Source: Arthrospira sp. PCC 9108
GTDB lineage: Bacteria > Cyanobacteriota > Cyanobacteriia > Cyanobacteriales > Microcoleaceae
Direction: 5' to 3'
Assembly: GCA_016745315.1 (NCBI GenBank)
Contig: CP066886.1
Span: 1 to 64,000, forward strand
DNA length: 64,000 nucleotides
In this document: in pieces, positions 9,935 through 18,749 of the stretch
Layout: each line of letters starts with the position of its first letter
Numbering within the stretch: position 1 is the stretch's first letter
Notes under the pieces: model-generated
Told to the model about the DNA's origin: nothing
Seen by the model: only the letters and a program-made list of their open reading frames with translations
Databases searched by the model: none
Program-made: the position numbers and the translations under genes

Positions 9935-11598
9935 TGGGACACAGAATTGGGAGGATAGGGTGGGTAAGATGTCACCATAAGAATTTTCAAAGACTTGCCA
10001 CTTTTTATCTTGCTTTTCGATTTTTTAGAAAAATTTTGACAAAATTCTTTGATTTCGTTAAGGCGTTTCTGTTGATTTAAAGCTTTTTCAACATTTTTAT
10101 AAAATCCATCAAACTCTGGTTTTAGTTTTAAAGCTGTACTGTAAGCACTAATAGCCTCATTAAAATGACCCATGTTTTTCAAGGCATCTCCCAGGCTATT
10201 GTAATACCAGCAATAATTAGAGTCAATCTCAGCAGCTTTTTTATACCATTCAACGGCTTGTATTAGGTTATATTGAAGCTTCAAAGCATTCCCTAACTCA
10301 AAACAAATCTCTGCATAACTGGGTTTAATCTGTAGCCCCATTTGATAAAAGACAATAGCTTTATCTATCTCACCTTGTTCGACCAAAGCCTTTCCTAATT
10401 CTAAGTAAACCTCGACTTGTTGGGGAAACTGGTGTAATTTATGATAATGATTTTTAAAATTGAGTTCATGTTCTAATTTGAATTTTCTAGTTAAAGCTAA
10501 ATTATGCAACTTGTAAATTTCAGTGTTGCCAAGTTTTAAATTTATAGCTATTTCACAAATTCTAATCGCCGAATCTATATAATTTTCTTGGATTAGATAT
10601 TTTGCTAAATTTAAGTAAGGTTTTGTTTTTTTTAAAGCGATTTTCTCAATACAATTAAAACTTTCTAAATCTTGTGGATTCTGTAATATAATTTTGACAT
10701 ACAAATCAACAGCTTCACTCACATCAGATTCACTTCTTCTAAGCAACGTTGAAGCTAAATCTTTATAAGTTTCTTCTGGTATTTCAGATGAAAGCACCAG
10801 TGAAGTTCTGTACGATGCAATAGCTTCATCAAAGTTTTGATTTGCAGATAAGGCTTGTGCCAAACCACGATGAAACAGACTGGATCGGGGAGCTAAATCA
10901 GTGGCTTCTTGATAATTAGCGATCGCCTCATCTAACTTTCCTTGTTGTTGAAGAAGCTTTGCTAATTCATAATATGAATTAGGATAACCGGGGTTCAATG
11001 CTATAGCATTACAATATGCTTCTATGGCTTGCTCTATTTTTCTCTCTGCTTTGAGTTCTGTTGCAACTTGGTGAGGACGTAGCCAGGGATCATCTCTTAA
11101 ACCCTTAGACGGAAATTTTTGATTTATCTGATAGTTGCTAGATCCGTTTATGGAGTATTTCTCAACCACAGAGTATCGATTATTCAGATCTGCTGTTTTC
11201 TCTTCCAGTTTCGATGAATGATATGAAACTGATTGCCATTCACCCAAAAATTGCTTCCAGTTTTGAGTTAGCTCTGCCAATTCGGGCTTAATCTTAACAG
11301 CCTGATCGCGCGCTTTTTCCGCCTTCTCAACCTGTCCCACCTGCCACAAAACCCGGCTCAAATTCAAATAGGACCAAGCAGCTTCCGGTTGCAACTCCAC
11401 CGATCGCCGATAAGCCTCGATCGCCTCATCAAAACGCCCCAACTCCTCAAGGGCCTCACCCAAACGATGATAAGCAAAATAATCACTCAACCCATCATTC
11501 GCCCGCACTTGCTCAATCTTTCCCTTATCCCCCAACGCCGACTTAACCGACTCCACAGCAGGCAACCCCTGCAACAACAAATCCAAACCCTGGGACAC
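9904..11598 (-). CDS. TPR-repeat protein, N-terminal part of a TPR-GT4 gene
   Basis: 564 codons from a GTG at 11598. A first TPR block covers residues 40-110 (AYHRLGEALEELGRFDEAI), a second covers 175-330, and a third covers 395-505 (WYYNSLGDALKNMGHFNEAI). The last residues before the stop, SLKILMVTSYPPYPPNSV, are the first beta-strand of a family 4 glycosyltransferase, so the natural product is probably a TPR-GT4 fusion of about 940 residues. The frame is also continuous upstream through a TAG at 11608-11610 into the GT fragment at 11608-12129, so the true start is uncertain. Confidence 0.7.
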   Translation of the reverse strand: MSQGLDLLLQGLPAVESVKSALGDKGKIEQVRANDGLSDYFAYHRLGEALEELGRFDEAIEAYRRSVELQPEAAWSYLNLSRVLWQVGQVEKAEKARDQAVKIKPELAELTQNWKQFLGEWQSVSYHSSKLEEKTADLNNRYSVVEKYSINGSSNYQINQKFPSKGLRDDPWLRPHQVATELKAERKIEQAIEAYCNAIALNPGYPNSYYELAKLLQQQGKLDEAIANYQEATDLAPRSSLFHRGLAQALSANQNFDEAIASYRTSLVLSSEIPEETYKDLASTLLRRSESDVSEAVDLYVKIILQNPQDLESFNCIEKIALKKTKPYLNLAKYLIQENYIDSAIRICEIAINLKLGNTEIYKLHNLALTRKFKLEHELNFKNHYHKLHQFPQQVEVYLELGKALVEQGEIDKAIVFYQMGLQIKPSYAEICFELGNALKLQYNLIQAVEWYKKAAEIDSNYCWYYNSLGDALKNMGHFNEAISAYSTALKLKPEFDGFYKNVEKALNQQKRLNEIKEFCQNFSKKSKSKIKSGKSLKILMVTSYPPYPPNSVSQCECLRKLNI

Positions 11599-11607
11599 CC
11601 CACCACC

Positions 11608-12129
11608 CTACATCGCCAAAACCTCAGCCACCACAGCCTCCAACAACTTCCCAGCCTCAGCCTCCCCAGCCTCAGCCCCATCCAACTCCCGAACCTTATC
11701 AAACTCCTGCGCCAGACCCGCCGCGATTTCAGTCCACTCCTGACTGTCCAAATCTCTCAAAGGAGGCAACTCCCGCCAATTTACAGGTTCTGATGCCTTA
11801 ACAAAAGCCAACTCCTCATCATCAATATCCACAATCACCCGCGCACCCCAGACCAGCTTATACAAAAGCCCCAAAACTATATTCGGTATCCGAGGCTTCG
11901 ACAGATGCACCACCTCATAGGGATGCGCCAAAACCAGACCCAAAGCCTGCTCCACAAACCGCCCCTCATCCGCTACCGTCACCGTATGACAAGGAATCTG
12001 GGTTCCCCGAATCGGCTCCCACACCTGCCCCCCGTACCGAGGAAACAGACAGCCAATCAACTCCACCTCAGCCCAACCCCCATACAACTGCGCCAAAGTA
12101 TAGGCACGCCCCGCAGCATTGTGGGACAA
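11608..12129 (-). pseudogene. GT-like fragment, last part of a frameshifted TPR-LamG-GT gene
   Basis: The frame reads WELSHNAAGRAYTLAQLYGG, PYEVVHLSKPRIPNIVLGLL and ARVIVDIDDEELAF, the N-terminal Rossmann half of a glycosyltransferase that acts on glycan chains. It then passes into an Ala/Glu-rich tail and a TAG at 11608, so the donor-binding half is absent. It is joined to the LamG-like fragment upstream by one missing G in a seven-G run (complement near 12142-12152): the frame upstream of the run continues in this frame if one G is added. GC content is visibly higher than in neighbouring genes. Confidence 0.6.
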
Positions 12130-12530
12130 CTCCCAACCACAGACCCCCCCACCCGCAGGCGCTCCTTCCCAGCATCCGCCATCACCGATCGCCCCTGATG
12201 ATGACCCACCGCATCCACCAAAACCCCGTCATCGGAGCCATGCCAAACCCCCACCAGCCCCGGTTCATCTCCCGTCAAAGCCTCATACATCCCCTGGCGA
12301 ATCTCATCCGCACTCCGGGCACGATTCCAAATCCGCAACTCAGACAACTTGCCATCATTAAAGCGCTTCCCATCAGAATGAGCCATCAACCGCACCGTCG
12401 CCTCAGTCCCCACAGCCTCCGGCTCCCCGCTCCAATCCGCCTCTCGCCGGAGGACCCCATCAAAATAAATCCGCCCGTATTCCCCCACCTTCCGCACACA
12501 AGCCACATGAACCCACTCATGGAGCCTCAT
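12057..12530 (-). pseudogene. LamG/concanavalin-like domain fragment
   Basis: The frame contains HEWVHVACVRKVGEYGRIYF, then LSELRIWNRARSADEIRQGM. These are the core and last strand of a LamG/laminin-type jelly-roll domain (W-x-H-V...G...YxDG...xxxxIWNxARxxxEI). The start of the domain (DLTVEFWLYLRRWPESWTEI) is in the neighbouring frame at 12550-13002. A +1 change near 12546-12550 (GGTTGAC) separates them, since removing one T would restore LGDWVPQED. It ends by running out of frame into the GT fragment. Confidence 0.55.
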
Positions 12531-12549
12531 ATCCTCTTGGGGAACCCAG

Positions 12550-13002
12550 TCAACCTAGTTTAGCAAAAGCCTCCCCCTTGCCAAAATACCACTGAGCCCT
12601 CTGGCCATCTTTTAACCGAAAGCAGAACTCATTTTGCTCGTCGCTGACAAACTTAGAGATAATCTCCGTCCAACTCTCCGGCCACCGTCGCAAATACAGC
12701 CAAAACTCGACCGTCAAATCCCCCGTAATACTCAACTCCTGGCGGTGGTCAATTTCCCCATAGGTCCCCAACTCTGGCCGAAAATCCACAACTGAACCCC
12801 GACCCGACCCCGGAGCCACCCGCCAATATTCTCCCCATTGCGCCGCCGCTTCCGGCCAGCGTCCCAACCCCATCAAAGCCAACGCCAACCGCCGCCGGAT
12901 ATCCGCCGCCCCCGGATACCGCTCCAGCAGCCACTGCCACTGCTCTACCACATCTGGCCAGCGTCCCAACTCCACCAGCACCCCAGCCCAAAGCCGATGC
13001 AC
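12550..13002 (-). pseudogene. TPR plus start of LamG domain, middle segment of the broken gene
   Basis: This segment begins HRLWAGVLVELGRWPDVVEQ (TPR), continues with LALALMGLGRWPEAAAQWGE (TPR), and then DLTVEFWLYLRRWP and NEFCFRLKDGQRAQWYFGKG, the opening strands of a LamG domain. It overlaps the upstream TPR frame by 58 bp. Adding one G in GATGGCCGG (complement near 13006-13010) would give VDGPEVHRLW and one continuous protein. It has no start codon with its own ribosome-binding site. Confidence 0.6.
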
Positions 13003-13940
13003 CTCCGGCCATCAACCCCCAACTTGACCGCCCGACGCAACTCCACCACCGCCTCAACCGGACGTTCCAACTGCACCAGGGCCGTCCCTAAACCCAAGGA
13101 AGCCTCCCCGGACTCTCCCAACTCCAGGACCACTTGGCGATACTGGTCTACGGCTTCCGACCACCGCCCCAACTTCTCCAAAGCCTCCGCCAAAGCCAAA
13201 CCCCACTCACCAACGTGGGGATTTATTTCCCAACTGCGACGATACATAGCCAGGGCTTCATGCCAGCGCCCCCGTAGCCCTTCCAGTTTCCCCAGATAAA
13301 AATAGGCTTCCCCCTGGTCAGGCTGTAACTCCAGAGTCCGGCGCAAACTCGCCTCAGCCCGGTGTAGGTCTGTTCCCGCCTCCACCAAAGCCACCCCCAA
13401 ACCCAACTGCAATTGGGGGTCATCACCCTGAAAATCGGCCGCCTGCTGCAAATAACCGACGGCTTCGGTAAACCGTCCCTGGCGGCGCAACAGGGTCCCC
13501 AACTGTAAATTAAATTCTGCCACCCCCGGCTTTAAGGCGACAGCCTTCCCATAGGCTTCAATGGCTGCTTCCCAATGCTGTTGGTGAACTAATGCTTGAC
13601 CGAGGGGCAAATAAAACTTATAATAGTCTGGCTTTAATTCCAAGCCCTGATTTAAGGTGGCGATCGCCTCATCCCAAAGTTCCAATTTCACCAAAGCCAC
13701 CCCGAGGCGATAGTAGCAGAGATAATTGGAACCGAGAGAAATGGCTTGTCGATAAGCCTGAACAGCCCCTTCCCAGTCTTCCAACTGAGTCAAGGCTTCT
13801 CCCAAATAGTAGTGATGCCAGGAGAGGTCTGGCGTTAACTCAATACCCCGGCGATACTCAGCTACGGCTTCTTGAATTTTTCCTTGTTGGAGCAGTTTAT
13901 TGGCTGTTTCCAGGCTAGAGTTACCGACTGTCTGGGTCAT
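12945..13940 (-). CDS. TPR-repeat protein, N-terminal segment of a frameshifted TPR-LamG-GT gene
   Basis: 331 codons from an ATG at 13940. It is made almost wholly of 34-residue TPR units, such as ANKLLQQGKIQEAVAEYRRG, HYYLGEALTQLEDWEGAVQA and YFYLGKLEGLRGRWHEALAM. The last 20 residues (RCIGFGLGCWWSWDAGQMW) are not TPR-like and follow the frameshift. Repaired across three indels, the gene would span 13940 to 11608, about 775 residues: roughly nine TPRs, then a LamG domain, then a GT domain. As it stands, only the TPR part would be made. It is followed by the Rpn-type array on the same strand. Confidence 0.7.
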   Translation of the reverse strand: MTQTVGNSSLETANKLLQQGKIQEAVAEYRRGIELTPDLSWHHYYLGEALTQLEDWEGAVQAYRQAISLGSNYLCYYRLGVALVKLELWDEAIATLNQGLELKPDYYKFYLPLGQALVHQQHWEAAIEAYGKAVALKPGVAEFNLQLGTLLRRQGRFTEAVGYLQQAADFQGDDPQLQLGLGVALVEAGTDLHRAEASLRRTLELQPDQGEAYFYLGKLEGLRGRWHEALAMYRRSWEINPHVGEWGLALAEALEKLGRWSEAVDQYRQVVLELGESGEASLGLGTALVQLERPVEAVVELRRAVKLGVDGRRCIGFGLGCWWSWDAGQMW

Positions 13941-13976
13941 ACAGGGACACGAGATTAATTACCAAACCATCGCCTA

Positions 13977-16013
13977 TTATATCATACGCTCCGGCGATAT
14001 GCAAGAAATTAATCGAAATATTTGAAAAATACTTTTGGGGAACAGTAAGTCAATGTTGCGTCTGGGGTGTTGGGGAAGTAGGGCGGGTTTATATGGCTGA
14101 TCGCGAACCAGAATATGGGCTGTTGAACCCGCCCCTACAGGGTTATCTGACCCACCCCACCCATGGGATATTTGGGAAGGCGATCGCGTTGGGGAGTATT
14201 GGGAAGGCGATCGCGTTGGGGAGTTTTGGGAAGGCGATAGAGAGTGTGGAGAAGGCGATCGCGTTGGGGAGTATTGGGAAGGCGATCGGGTGGGAGAGTG
14301 TTGGGGAAGGCGATCGCGTTGGGGAGTTTTGGGAAAGGCGATCGCGTTGGGGAGTTTTGGGGAAGGCGATCGCGTTGGGGAGTATTGGGAAGGCGATCGC
14401 GTTGGGGAGTATTGGGAAGGCGATCGCGTTGGGGAGTATTGGGAAGGCGATCGCGTTGGGGAGTATTGGGGAAAGGCGATCGCGTTGGGGAGTATTGGGA
14501 AGGCGATCGCGTTGGGGAGTATTGGGAAGGCGATCGCGTTGGGGAGTATTGGGGAAAGGCGATCGCGTTGGGGAGTATTGGGAAGGCGATCGGGTGGGAG
14601 AGTATTGGGGAAGGCGATCGGGTGGGAGAGTGTTGGGGAAGGCGATCGGGTTGGGGAGTTTTGGGAAGGCGATCGCGTTGGGGAGTATTGGGAAGGCGAT
14701 CGGGTTGGGGAGTATTGGGAAGGCGATCGCGTTGGGGAGTTTTGGGGAAGGCAATCGGGTGGGAGAGTATTGGGAAGGCGATCGCGTTGGGGAGTTTTGG
14801 GGAAGGCGATCGCGTTGGGGAGTTTTGGGGAAGGCGATCGGGTTGGGGAGTATTGGGAAGGCGATCGGGTGGGAGAGTATTGGGAAGGCGATCGCGTTGG
14901 GGAGTATTGGGAAGGCGATCGGGTGGGAGAGTATTGGGAAGGCGATCGCGTTGGGGAGTTTTGGGGAAGGCGATCGCTTTGGGGAGTTTTGGGAAGGCGA
15001 TCGCGTTGGGGAGTTTTGGGAAGGCGATCGCGTTGGGGAGTTTTGGGGAAGGCGATCGCTTTGGGGAGTATTGGGAAGGCGATCGCTTTGGGGAGTTTTG
15101 GGAAGGCGATCGCGTTGGGGAGTTTTGGGAAGGCGATCGCCACCTGCTGTCGGTTCCCAGAAACCCGGTTTCCCAAGAGTTTAGACTCCCCCTGCAACCA
15201 GTGCTGAAAATCCTCCATCCCCCGAAAATCTAACAAAGCCTCCGCCAACTCATCCTTTTGACCCGAGTTGAGAGATATCACCTGTTGCCGTTGCATATCC
15301 GACAACTCACCACAGCGACGGGTTAACTGTCGCAACAGCATCTCCGTCTGTGCTTCCTGGCGACCCTTCTGCAACACATCCCGATAAAACCGGGTATCCT
15401 CAAGCCTAACCTGGGTAATATCCAACATTTCCCGTATCTCCTCCAAGCTCAACTGTGGAAACTTACTCACCAGTATACTTTCTACCAAATCCAACCGTCG
15501 CCGAAATACCTCCTCACTCGCCTCAACATTCAACAAATCACGAGCGCTTTGTGGGGTTTCCGACTCCGGCAATACCAACAACCGCAACAACGCCAAATTC
15601 GGACTCAAATCCGACCTAGAAATCAGATCTTCGAGATAAAGCCTTTCTACCAAATTATCCAATAGCAGGCGATAGGGAGTCTCCACCCCAAACCCCTGGC
15701 TGCGACTGGAGAAAATCAATAGCCCCCGCCAAGGTCGGCTCACCTCATATTGTCCCAGATACATAAACACTTCCCGAAAAAAGCGGCCATAGAATCCCCT
15801 ATCAGGCTGCATTTGGGCTTCCACGAACACCAAGGGCAAATCTGGGTTATCATCCCCCACAGGGGTAAATAAGCCATCAATACGCTGTTCCTGTTCTTTG
15901 ACCACCGGAGCGCTATAATCAAATTGGCAGTCCATGGGAATGCCAGGAACTAACTCAGCAATCAGTTCCGGTTGCCATAGGAAAATCCGATAAAATAGTT
16001 TGTCAGTTTTCAT
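13977..16013 (-). CDS. Rpn-type DUF2887-DUF4351 protein, array copy A, with read-through repeat tail
   Basis: The core starts at ATG 16013 (MKTDKLFYRIFLWQPEL). Residues 1-200 are the DUF2887 PD-(D/E)xK-type nuclease domain with RIDGLF (Asp) and VFVEAQMQ (E-x-Q). Residues 210-275 are DUF4351 (LTRRCGELSDMQRQQVISLN). Here the GREE repeat is reduced to GRQE. Unlike the other copies there is no stop after HWLQ: translation continues for about 400 residues through the 27-bp HIP1 array as AIAFPKLPN/RSPSQYSPT repeats to a stop at 13977. Such a tail is low-complexity and probably not selected as protein. The frame is also open upstream to 16100. Confidence 0.7.
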   Translation of the reverse strand: MKTDKLFYRIFLWQPELIAELVPGIPMDCQFDYSAPVVKEQEQRIDGLFTPVGDDNPDLPLVFVEAQMQPDRGFYGRFFREVFMYLGQYEVSRPWRGLLIFSSRSQGFGVETPYRLLLDNLVERLYLEDLISRSDLSPNLALLRLLVLPESETPQSARDLLNVEASEEVFRRRLDLVESILVSKFPQLSLEEIREMLDITQVRLEDTRFYRDVLQKGRQEAQTEMLLRQLTRRCGELSDMQRQQVISLNSGQKDELAEALLDFRGMEDFQHWLQGESKLLGNRVSGNRQQVAIAFPKLPNAIAFPKLPKAIAFPILPKAIAFPKTPQRDRLPKTPQRDRLPKTPQSDRLPQNSPTRSPSQYSPTRSPSQYSPTRSPSQYSPTRSPSQYSPTRSPSPKLPNAIAFPKTPQRDRLPNTLPPDCLPQNSPTRSPSQYSPTRSPSQYSPTRSPSQNSPTRSPSPTLSHPIAFPNTLPPDRLPNTPQRDRLSPILPNAIAFPILPNAIAFPILPNAIAFPQYSPTRSPSQYSPTRSPSQYSPTRSPSQYSPTRSPSPKLPNAIAFPKTPQRDRLPQHSPTRSPSQYSPTRSPSPHSLSPSQNSPTRSPSQYSPTRSPSQISHGWGGSDNPVGAGSTAHILVRDQPYKPALLPQHPRRNIDLLFPKSIFQIFRLISCISPERMI
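14174..15140. repeat. 27-bp HIP1 tandem array (about 36 units)
   Basis: About 36 head-to-tail units of roughly 27 bp, each GGCGATCGCGTTGGGGAG plus TATTGGGAA or TTTTGGGAA. Some units have an extra G or A (28-29 bp), and some carry GATCGGGTGGGAGAG. Nearly every unit carries a HIP1 octamer GCGATCGC or its one-base variant GCGATCGG; one unit has GCAATCGG and one GCGATAGA. The array is open in several frames on both strands because it lacks stops. It directly adjoins the DUF4351 end of array copy A and is read through by it. Confidence 0.9.
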
Positions 16014-16070
16014 CTTTTGGGACGGGGCTGGTACTGAGTCCAATTTGATTAAGGTTTTGATTAAGGCGAT

Positions 16071-16587
16071 CGCTTGTTTCCAGAAACCCGGTTTTTTCAA
16101 AAAACGGGGCGGGTTTATATCGCTGCTGGTGAAGAAAAATATAGGCTGTTGAACCCGCCCCTACAGGAATATGTGACCCCTGGGTGGTTGGGAAGGCGAT
16201 CGCTTGTTTCCAGAAACGGGGTTTTTCAAAAAACGGGGCGGGTTTATATCGCTGCTGGTGAAGAAGAATATAGGCTGTTGAACCCGCCCCTACAGGAATA
16301 TGTGACCCCTGGGTGGTTGGGAAGGCGATCGCTTGTTTCCAGAAACGGGGTTTTTCAAAAAACGGGGCGGGTTTATATCGCTGCTGGTGAAGAAGAATAT
16401 AGGCTGTTGAACCCGCCCCTACAGGAATATGTGACCCCTGGGTGGTTGGGAAGGCGATCGCTTGTTTCCAGAAACGGGGTTTTTCAAAAAACGGGGCGGG
16501 TTTATATCGCTGCTGGTGAAGAAGAATATAGGCTGTTGAACCCGCCCCTACAGGAATATGTGACCCCTGGGTGGTTGGGAAGGCGAT
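16071..16587. repeat. 129-bp tandem repeat array 1 (four units)
   Basis: Units start at 16071, 16201, 16330 and 16459 (CGCTTGTTTCCAGAAAC...) and are almost identical; the first is 130 bp. Each contains an inverted repeat GGGGCGGGTT/AACCCGCCCC (16235-16244 and 16281-16290 in unit 2) and ends in a HIP1 site. 129 is 43 codons, so both strands stay open, giving false ORFs. It lies between array gene copies A and B. Confidence 0.9.
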
Positions 16588-16667
16588 CGCTTGTTTCCAG
16601 AAACGGGGTTTGTCTTTGTCAAAAAAACCGGGTTTCTTCAATTCTGAGTTGGTTTGGGATAAGTTTG

Positions 16668-17540
16668 TCAGTTTTCATCTGTCTGCAACCAGCGCACTAA
16701 ATCCTCCATCCCCCGAAAATCTAACAAAGCCTCTGCCAACTCATCCTTTTGACCCGAGTTGAGAGATATCACCTGTTGCCGTTGCATATCCGACAACTCA
16801 CCACAGCGACGGGTTAACTGTCGCAACAGCATCTCCGTCTGTGCTTCTTCGCGACCTTCTTCGCGACCTTCTTCGCGGCCTTCTTCGCGGCCCTTCTGCA
16901 ACACATCCCGATAAAACCGGGTATCCTCAAGCCTAACCTGGGTAATATCCAACATTTCCCGTATCTCCTCCAAGCTCAACTGTGGAAACTTACTCACCAG
17001 TATACTTTCTACCAAATCCAACCGTCGCCGAAATACCTCCTCACTCGCCTCAACATTCAACAAATCACGAGCGCTTTGTGGGGTTTCCGACTCCGGCAAT
17101 ACCAACAACCGCAACAACGCCAAATTCGGACTCAAATCCGACCGACCAATCAAGTCTTCGAGATAAAGCCTTTCCACCAAATTATCTAATAGCAGGCGAT
17201 AGGGAGTCTCCACCCCAAACCCCTGGCTGCGACTCGGGAAAATCAATAGCCCCCGCCAAGGTCGGCTCACCTCATATTGTCCCAGATACATAAACACTTC
17301 CCGAAAAAAGCGGCCATAGAATCCCCTATCAGGCTGCATTTGGGCTTCCACGAACACCAAGGGCAAATCTGGGTTATCATCCCCCACAGGGGTAAATAAG
17401 CCATCAATACGCTGTTCCTGTTCTTTGACCACCGGAGCGCTATAATCAAATTGGCAGTCCGTGGGAATGCCAGGAACTAACTCAGCAATCAGTTCCGGTT
17501 GCCATAGAAAAATGCGATAAAATAGTTTGTCAGTTTTCAT
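16668..17540 (-). CDS. Rpn-type DUF2887-DUF4351 protein, array copy B
   Basis: 290 residues from ATG 17540. It has the same domain order as copy A: nuclease-like DUF2887 (RIDGLF, VFVEAQMQ), then four GREE repeats forming a charged linker, then DUF4351 ending LVRWLQTDEN. Copy-specific residues are IPTDCQ (Thr instead of Met) and FPSRSQ. Upstream, five in-frame LIK(A) units and MKKPGFFDKD extend the open frame to 17687. The DUF2887 start is preferred because it is shared by all copies, but no strong ribosome-binding site precedes it. Confidence 0.78.
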   Translation of the reverse strand: MKTDKLFYRIFLWQPELIAELVPGIPTDCQFDYSAPVVKEQEQRIDGLFTPVGDDNPDLPLVFVEAQMQPDRGFYGRFFREVFMYLGQYEVSRPWRGLLIFPSRSQGFGVETPYRLLLDNLVERLYLEDLIGRSDLSPNLALLRLLVLPESETPQSARDLLNVEASEEVFRRRLDLVESILVSKFPQLSLEEIREMLDITQVRLEDTRFYRDVLQKGREEGREEGREEGREEAQTEMLLRQLTRRCGELSDMQRQQVISLNSGQKDELAEALLDFRGMEDLVRWLQTDEN

Positions 17541-17713
17541 CGTTTGGGGCGGGGCTGCTACTGAGTCCAATTTGATTAAGGCTTTGATTAAGGCTTTGAT
17601 TAAGGCTTTGATTAAGGCTTTGATTAAGGCGATCGCTTGTTTCCAGAAACGGGGTTTGTCTTTGTCAAAAAAACCGGGTTTCTTCAATTCTGAGTTGGTT
17701 TGGGATAAGTTTG

Positions 17714-18610
17714 TCAGTTTTCATCTGTCTGCAACCAGTGCACTAAATCCTCCATCCCCCGAAAATCTAACAAAGCCTCCGCCAACTCATCCCTTCGACC
17801 CGAGTTGAGAGATATCACCTGTTGCCGTTGCATATCCGACAACTCACCACAGCGACGGGTTAACTGTCGCAACAGCATCTCCGTCTGTGCTTCTTCGCGA
17901 CCTTCTTCGCGACCTTCTTCGCGACCTTCTTCGCGACCTTCTTCGCGACCTTCTTCGCGGCCCTTCTGCAACACATCCCGATAAAACCGGGTATCCTCAA
18001 GCCTAACCTGGGTAATATCCAACATTTCCCGTATCTCCTCCAAGCTCAACTGTGGAAACTTACTCACCAGTATACTTTCTACCAAATCCAACCGTCGCCG
18101 AAATACCTCCTCACTCGCCTCAACATTCAACAAATCACGAGCGCTTTCTGGGGTTTCCGACTCCGGCAATACCAACAACCGCAACAACGCCAAATTCGGA
18201 CTCAAATCCGACCGACCAATCAAGTCTTCGAGATAAAGCCTTTCCACCAAATTATCTAATAGCAGGCGATAGGGAGTCTCCACCCCAAACCCCTGGCTGC
18301 GACTGGAGAAAATCAATAGCCCCCGCCAAGGTCGGCTCACCTCATATTGTCCCAGATACATAAACACTTCCCGAAAAAAGCGGCCATAGAATCCCCTATC
18401 AGGCTGCATTTGCGCTTCCACGAACACCAAGGGCAAATCTGGGTTATCATCCCCCACAGGGGTAAATAAGCCATCAATACGCTGTTCCTGTTCTTTGACC
18501 ACCGGAGCGCTATAATCAAATTGGCAGTCCATGGGAATGCCAGGAACTAACTCAGCAATCAGTTCCGGTTGCCATAGAAAAATGCGATAAAATAGTTTGT
18601 CAGTTTTCAT
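17714..18610 (-). CDS. Rpn-type DUF2887-DUF4351 protein, array copy C
   Basis: 298 residues from ATG 18610. Six GREE repeats separate the DUF2887 and DUF4351 domains; the end is LVHWLQTDEN. It differs from its neighbours at ETPESARD (Glu for Gln), FSSRSQ and NSGRRDEL. The upstream in-frame extension is MNLLENFSQYIHQAIA plus five LIK(A) units. Upstream of it lies copy D on the same strand. Confidence 0.78.
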   Translation of the reverse strand: MKTDKLFYRIFLWQPELIAELVPGIPMDCQFDYSAPVVKEQEQRIDGLFTPVGDDNPDLPLVFVEAQMQPDRGFYGRFFREVFMYLGQYEVSRPWRGLLIFSSRSQGFGVETPYRLLLDNLVERLYLEDLIGRSDLSPNLALLRLLVLPESETPESARDLLNVEASEEVFRRRLDLVESILVSKFPQLSLEEIREMLDITQVRLEDTRFYRDVLQKGREEGREEGREEGREEGREEGREEAQTEMLLRQLTRRCGELSDMQRQQVISLNSGRRDELAEALLDFRGMEDLVHWLQTDEN

Positions 18611-18749
18611 CGTTTGGGGCGGGGCTGCTACTGAGTCCAATTTGATTAAGGCTTTGATTAAGGCTTTGATTAAGGCTTTGATTAAGGCTTTGATTAAGGC
18701 GATCGCTTGATGAATATATTGAGAAAAATTCTCTAATAGATTCACACCA

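Noticed and set aside
14174..15140. CRISPR array
   Set aside because: The units are directly adjacent without unique spacers and there are no cas genes near; it is a plain tandem repeat.
14093..15233. Several long plus-strand frames with GKAIALGSIGKAI-type repeats
   Set aside because: They are translations of the 27-bp HIP1 array; the repeat has no stops in many frames, and there is no start signal or domain.
16074..16700. Open frames on both strands across the 129-bp arrays (also 22741-23286)
   Set aside because: 129 is a multiple of three, so lack of stops is a side effect of the repeat.
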